Assembly (NCBI RefSeq): GCF_047948215.1 | Contig: NC_134460.1 | Coordinates: 122,029,324-122,093,323 of the forward strand | DNA length: 64,000 nt | Direction of reading: 5' to 3' | From: Lycorma delicatula | Lineage: Eukaryota; Arthropoda; Insecta; Hemiptera; Fulgoridae | Shown: positions 58,313-64,000 of the stretch, piece by piece | Position numbering within the stretch: the stretch's first letter is position 1 | Layout of the letters: every line of letters starts with the position of its first letter | Translations under genes and position numbers: made by a program | The notes under the pieces: generated by a model | What the model was told of the DNA's origin: nothing | Database searches by the model: none | What the model saw: the letters and a program-made list of their open reading frames with translations, nothing else

Positions 58313-59917
58313 ACAAATGAACATTTACATTTTTATTTATATAGATAATTTATATTTATGCATTGTTTAGACAGTTTCTAAGCAACTGTTATTTAATTTT
58401 TAATTCAGTTCTATTAGAATTTCTGATACAATTACACGTATTGAATCTCTGCTGCTCGTTTGACATTATATAAAAGCTACATCAAAAGAAATATATAAAA
58501 GAAAAAAAAGAAAAAGTTCACTGATAAAGAGAGCATTGAAATAACACCAAAAAATCCACTGCAATTTAAAATAAAGGGGAATACCAACAACAAAAAGAAA
58601 TCCTAATCGAAATAACATAAACTCAAGAAAAAAAAGAATCATTAAAGATAACAACAAAGAAATAGAATAAGGAATAATAATAAAAGGTATTTATATAAAA
58701 GTTAGATAACTTCAAAAAATAATAAGAGTAAACATGGTTGAACCATAACAATAATGGTGGGGTGGGATTAAGTGAGGTGGGGTGGTGGGCCCCCATCTCA
58801 ATTTTTTGTTAGTTTTGAAGATATTAAGATGAAGGATAAAATAAAGTGCTTCGGTTATTATTAACTGATAATTCGTTAATGATTAACAACGAAAAATTAA
58901 ACCATGCCATATATCGGCCAATTTCATAAAGTCTGAATAAAAATTTACAAAATGACCTATCTATAAACTATATATAATATACATTATAAGAAGAAAGAAG
59001 AAAGGAAATGTTACCTATCTATTTTGGAAAAAGATTGATTCATTATAAATTATGAATATGATTTTAAGAGGTTACGAAGAAAATCATGGTTGGACTATCA
59101 CTTTTTTGATATAAATATTTATAAACCTATCATTCAAAGTGTATTAAAATAAAAAAAACAATTAATGTTGATTATAAACAACTAACTATTTCTGTAATTT
59201 CTTGTACAAAATTATATTAAAACTATGATGATGATATTAGTGTTTTCAAAATCATTAAAATATACCTAATAAATTTTTATTTTTGCAAATTTTAAAATAG
59301 TTATTGTATAAATATTTTAATATTAAATGACTAATTAAATACAAAGTTATACTTAACCCTGACGGCTTCAAGCCTATTTTGTAAGTACTAGTTAAAAGCC
59401 TCAAGCACGTTTTTCAGAAAAAGTAGATGTTTGGTAGAAATGCCACAGAAATAACAATATACACGATAAAATGATGAAAAAAATTTTAATTACTCAGTAA
59501 GTATGTAGATTGTGGTGCTGCGATCCAAAATGGTGCTACACCCTTGATTAATTATTTAAAAAATAAAATTCTACAAAAAAAAATTAGTAATTTGTTTGAA
59601 AAATATCCTTGCTATTTATATCTAATCTATTTCTGTTTATAAAAAAAAAAAAAATAATGGGAATGAAGCCGGATTAATTTTACCCAAGACGTAGAATTCA
59701 CGAAGAAATCATTCGCCAGCCGACACTCGTTAACAAAAGAATTCCGAAACCTATGTTTATATGATATAAAGGTTTCTTTATTTCAGGTATACAACACGTC
59801 CTAAAATATTTATTACATTTTTCGTGAATAACTCTTTATAAGTTAAATAAACTAATTATTACCAGGATGTTTATTTATTCTATAAATTGTTTCTAGGTAT
59901 ATAATAAATACTATAGC

Positions 59918-59926
<9 letters not shown>
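58313..59926. other. AT-rich sequence, nothing assigned
   Basis: A G-rich patch, GGTGGGGTGGGATTAAGTGA, at about 58755-58790 is the only departure from AT-rich composition. Confidence 0.45.

Positions 59927-59956
<30 letters not shown>
59927..59956. repeat. (TA)n run at the LINE 3' edge
   Basis: About 14 TA dinucleotides directly abut the LINE copy, where its last ~40 bases should be. Confidence 0.9.
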
Positions 59957-59957
<1 letters not shown>

Positions 59958-62341
59958 CAACTCTCCAAGATTCCCTATCTAGTGCTAGTCGTTTCATTTC
60001 GGTATACCTCCTATATCCTACATCACTCACAATTTCTTTTACATATTCCAGACGTGGCCTGCCTACACGATTTTTTCCTTCTACCTGTCCTTCCAATATT
60101 AAAGCGACTATTCCAGGATGCCTTAGTATGTGGCCTATAAGTCTGTCTCTTTTTTTAACTATATTTTTCCAAATGTTTCTTTCTTCATCTATTTGCCGCA
60201 ATACCTCTTTATTTGTCACTTTATCCATACATCTGATTTTTAACATTCTCCTATAGCAGCTTCAAAAGCTTCTGATCTTTTTTTCTCAGATATACCGATT
60301 GTCCAAGTTTCACTTCCATATAAAGCGACACTCGAAACATATACTTTCAAAAATCTTTACCTGACATTTAAATTAATTTTTAACGTAATCAAATTATATT
60401 TCTGACTGAAGGCTCGTTTCGCTTGTGCTATTCAGTATTTTATATCGCTTTTGCTTTGTCCATCTTTAGTAATTCCTTCCCAAATAACAAAATTCTTCTA
60501 CCTCCTTAGACTTTTTTCTTCCTATTTTCACATTCAGTGGTTCATCTTTGTTATTTCGAATACATTTCTTTTGTTTTGTGCTTGTTTATTTTCATGCGAT
60601 AGTACTTGCATAGGACTTCATCTATGACATTCATTGTTTCTTCTAAATCCTTTTTACTCTCGGCTAGAATTACTATATCATCAGCAAATCGTAGCATCTT
60701 TATCTTTTCACCTTGTACTGTTACTCCGAATCTAAATTGTTCTTTAACATCATTAACTGCTAGTTCCATGTAAAGATTAAAAAGTAACGGAGATAGGGAA
60801 CATCCTTGTTGAACTCTCTCTCTTATTACGGCTTCTTTCTTATGTTCTTCAATTATTACTGTTGCTGTTTGGTTCCTGTACATGTTAGCAATTGTTTTTC
60901 TATCTCTGTATTTGAACCCTAATTTTTTTAAAATGCTGACCATTTTATTCCAGTCTACGTTATCGAATGCCTTTTCTAGGTCTATAAACGCCAAGTATGT
61001 TGGTTTGTTTTCTTTAATCTTCCTTCTACTATTAATCTGAGGCCTAAAATTGCTTCCCTTGTCCCTATACTTTTCCTGAAACCAAATTGGTCTTCTCCTA
61101 ACACTTCTTCCACTCTCCTCTCAATTCTTCTGTATAGAATTCTAGTTAAGATTTTTGATGCATGACTAGTTTAATTTTTTAATTAGTTTAACTAATTGTT
61201 CTGTATTCTTCACATTTATCTGTCCCTGCTTTCTTTGGTATCATGAGTATAACTCTTTTTTTGAAGTCTGACGGGACTTCCCCTTTTTCATAAATATACT
61301 CACCAGTTTGTATAATCTATCAATCACTTCCTCACCTGCTCTGCACAATAATTCTACAGGTATACCATCTATTCCAGGAGCCTTTCTGCCATTTAAATCT
61401 TTTAATGCTCTCTTAAATTCAGATCTCAGTATTGTTTCTCCCATTTCATCCTCCTCAAGTTCCTCTTCTTCCTCTGTAACACCATTTTCTAATTCATTTC
61501 CTCCGTATAACTCTTCAATATATTCCACCCAGCTATCTATATAATAAATATATATTAAATATATTATAATATATTATATAATATTATATTATATTGTATA
61601 ATATATTAAATCGGTGTACCATCTTTGTTTTACACATTATTTGGTTTTAAGTTGTGTACCCCAAAATTTTCCTTAACTCTTCTCCTCTATGCTCCGTCTA
61701 TTTTACCAATGTTCATTTCTCTTTCCACTTCTGAACACGTTTCTTTAATCCACTCTTCTTTCAGTAGTTTTCACTTCCTGTTTATAGTATTTCTTAGTTG
61801 ATATATTGCAATCAGCTGCAATATATCCTCTGATATCCAAGGTTTTCTATGTGTTCTCTTTGTTCCGCCTAAGTTCGCTTCTGCTGATTTAAGAATTTCC
61901 TTTTTTACATTCTCCCATTCTTCTTCTACATTTCTACCTTATCTTTTTTACTCAGATCTCTTGCGATGTCCTCTTCAAAAATCTTCTTTACCTCCTCTTC
62001 CTCAAGCTTCTCTAAATTCCACTGATTCATCTGACACCTTTTCTTCAGGTTTTTAAATCCCAATCTACATTTCCATTTCATTAATACTAAATTATGGTCA
62101 CTATCAATGTTTGCTCCAGGATAAGTTTTGCAGTCTACGAGTTGATTTCTAAATCTTTGCTTAACCATGATAAAATCTATCTGATACCTTGCAGTATCAC
62201 CTGGCTTTTTCCATATGTATATTCTTCTATTATGATTTTTAAATTGGGTGTTGGCAATTACTAAATTATACTTTGTGCAAAACTCTATAAGTCTGTCCCC
62301 TCTTTCATTCCTTTTGCCCAGCCCATATTCACCCACAATAT
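59957..62341 (-). mobile_element. LINE copy 3, truncated at both ends
   Basis: Minus strand, same family as 45534-48003 but retaining the part missing there. From 62341: GKRNERGDRLIEFCTKYNLV, RRIYIWKKPGDTARYQIDFI and DSDHNLVLMKWKCRLGFKNL (end of the endonuclease). Then a linker, and from 61528 the RT: LKDLNGRKAPGIDGIPVELL, AFIDLEKAFDNVDWNKMVSI, RVQQGCSLSPLLFNLYMELA and LRFADDIVILAESKKDLEET with the catalytic FADD. Finally HILRHPGIVALILEGQVEGK and VGRPRLEYVKEIVSD. An AT-rich expansion at 61536-61612 and frameshifts interrupt it. Confidence 0.9.
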
Positions 62342-62361
62342 TCCCTTTAATTTAATCATGT

Positions 62362-64000
62362 ATATTTATATATATATATATAAATGAATGTTTGTTTTGT
62401 TCTGTATGCATTCCTACACCAGTTATTCATCCAATGGTGATGAAACTTTGGTGAGTTGTTGAGCGCACGCCTGTGAAGGTTTTTGAATCAGTTTGGACCA
62501 GCTAGCTGCAGTGGGGTAAAGATATTTCAAAAAATTGTATTTATAGTCTGATTTGGTTCATATTCCAAATATATGGGGGACATTCAATAATTAAAGATAT
62601 AAATTGATGTAGAAATGAAACAGTTTGTAGGAGGAATTTTGTACTTTCATGACTTTAGGTTGGCATCACTGGGATGAGCTGAGAACAGTTGATAGATAAA
62701 AATTGTTTTGTTTACAATCTCGATATTGCATTTAACGATGGCGTGTCTACTTGAAGTTTCCATATTAGTTGAACAACATTCAGTGATTGTTTTTTGCTTT
62801 CTGAAGGTTAAAAACCGGCTAAAATCTTTACTCGAATGATTTTCAGTATGGTGAAAGTTGCTTGAGTCACAGAAATTTTTATAAGTGGTAGAACAGTTCA
62901 AAAATGGTTGAATCTCAATGATTGACAAGCAATGTCCTGGCCAGCCAGTTGAAGTGTCAACTCCTTTGCTTGAAACCCACATAACGACATTATTCGTAAA
63001 GACTGACTTATTATAGTTGAACTTATATCAAAAACATTTGCAGTATGTGTTGGCACAGTTCATAACATTATCAGTAACAAGCTCAAGTACAGCAAAACAA
63101 ATGCAAGGTGGATCCCGAAAGAGTTAACGCAACAAACAAGGAAACACGACTCAAAGTGTGTTCAGAATTGAAAGAACACTATGAAAGGAAAGGTGACCCT
63201 TTTCTAAACAAGATTTTAATTTGTAAACCAGAGTCCAAAAGACAAAGCATGCAATGGAAGCACACCAGCTCACCTGTCCAAAAGAAATTCAGAACGCAAG
63301 CATCAGCGGGAAAAGTCATGTTGACTATCTTTTGGGATGCCCAAGATCTAGTCTTTTGTGATTATTTGAATAATTAGAGTACAATAAATAGACATGTTGA
63401 TGAAAATAAATAAAATAAAATAAAAAATATATATAATAAATAATAATGAATAAAGCCTGCACTGGGAGAAACATGTCGCAGATCTCAAAGAAAAGGTGTG
63501 ATATTATTACATGACAATGCTCGCTCTCAACTGCCCAACTGACCAAAGAAACCATTGGAAAAATGGGTTGGGTGATACCACCACATCCCCCCTACAATCC
63601 AGAATTGGTTCCCTCAGATTTTCATTTGTTTGATTCACTCAAGGAGGCATTACATGGAAAAAAAGTTCAGCAACAAGGACAAAGAATTTGTGGGAAAATG
63701 GCTCAAACAAGACAAAGACTTCTTTGCATCAGGTATAAAAAAACTAGTTCATCGTTAGGACAAGTGTATTAATATTGGTGGGGGTTATGTTGAAAAGTAG
63801 TAAAAGTTTCATTTTGTAAAAATACACAGGTTTTTTCTACATCAATTTGTGTCTTTAATTATTGAATGTCCCTCATGTATTACTAACATGAAAAGAAATA
63901 TTTTTGCAAAAAAGAGGACCCGCTAGGTGGCACTGGGGTCGAGATATTTAGAAAATTTGCATGAAATGCAAATTTTCATGCAATTTTCGGGTTCTGCATA
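62362..64000 (+). repeat. Unclassified (Helitron-like?) repeat, split by mariner, runs off the window
   Basis: 62362-62573 begins in a TA run, then AATGAATGTTTGTTTTGTTC, TGTATGCATTCCTACACC, GATGAAACTTTGGTGAGTTG and TTGAGCGCACGCCTGTGAAG. It resumes after the mariner at 63880 with GAGGACCCGCTAGGTGGCAC, TGGGGTCGAGATATTTAGAA. Such TA-anchored sequence is common in insect genomes; the class is not decided here. Confidence 0.5.
62574..63877 (+). mobile_element. Mariner, second copy of the 6425 family, dead
   Basis: TA flanks and inverted ends (TGGGGGACATTCAATAATTA on the left; TTAATTATTGAATGTCCCTC on the right). Transposase fragments in order: MACLLEVSILVEQHSVIVF (62739), KETRLKVCSELKEHYERKGD (63135), KPESKRQSMQWKHTSSPVQK, VMLTIFWDAQDLVFCDYL, VILLHDNARSQLPN and HPPYNPELVPSDFHLFDSLK. 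About two dozen bases holding the first catalytic Asp (CDET in the sister copy) are deleted at 63222; the second and third Asp remain. A short AATAAA-type insertion replaces coding sequence at 63400-63455. It sits inside another repeat. Confidence 0.88.

Noticed and set aside
58096..58320. A Val/Cys-rich coding frame
   Set aside because: Translation of the GT-rich minisatellite only.

Overview
This is a non-coding-dominated, strongly AT-rich eukaryotic segment from an arthropod, most likely an insect. The support is several mariner elements of insect type, tRNA-derived SINEs, Penelope-like elements (PLEs), an insect-type bHLH exon and introns with GT/AG borders. The repeat mixture would suit a large hemipteran-like genome, but I cannot prove the order from sequence alone. 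No bacterial, plasmid, phage or CRISPR features are visible.

Host genes. Only two loci look like host genes, both on the minus strand. (1) 4326-4610 is a coding exon of a musculin/TCF21-type bHLH factor (Drosophila HLH54F-like). It has an in-frame stop just before its ATG and a phase-0 splice donor after the conserved HPLNL. (2) Four short exons at 54605-54591, 54474-54204, 49451-49411 and 44038-43260 join in consistent phase into the first 368 codons of a protein I do not recognise. Its large introns carry a LINE, SINEs, a mariner and unclassified repeats.

Layout. 0-10 kb: SINE, an unclassified repeat (X), a palindromic mariner derivative, the bHLH exon, a DUF4817-type transposon relic, a near-complete dead mariner and another relic. 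10-26 kb: mostly unassigned AT-rich DNA with microsatellites, SINEs (one inserted in another), two long-armed foldback elements (14945-15690 and 17339-17997) and an old LINE relic. 27-32 kb: a nest in which a foldback element contains a PLE, which contains a mariner. 32-41 kb: a GC-rich imperfect tandem block, repeats and a mariner relic. 41-42 kb: a second PLE relic with a YVDD reverse-transcriptase motif. 43-55 kb: the unidentified gene and its intronic insertions, including a LINE with an 11-bp target-site duplication. 57-64 kb: two more copies of that LINE, a GT-rich minisatellite and a mariner sitting in another repeat that runs off the window.

The transposable elements appear defective as copied here: frameshifts, stops, truncations or lost catalytic residues. 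The window reads as a layered record of element invasion and decay around two sparse genes. The items most worth following are the three-level nest, the PLE with inverted 67-bp ends and a hammerhead-like core, the two SINE families sharing one tail under different tRNA-like heads, and the unclassified families (X, Y and the foldbacks). All alignments were made by eye; boundaries are approximate unless a target duplication is quoted.
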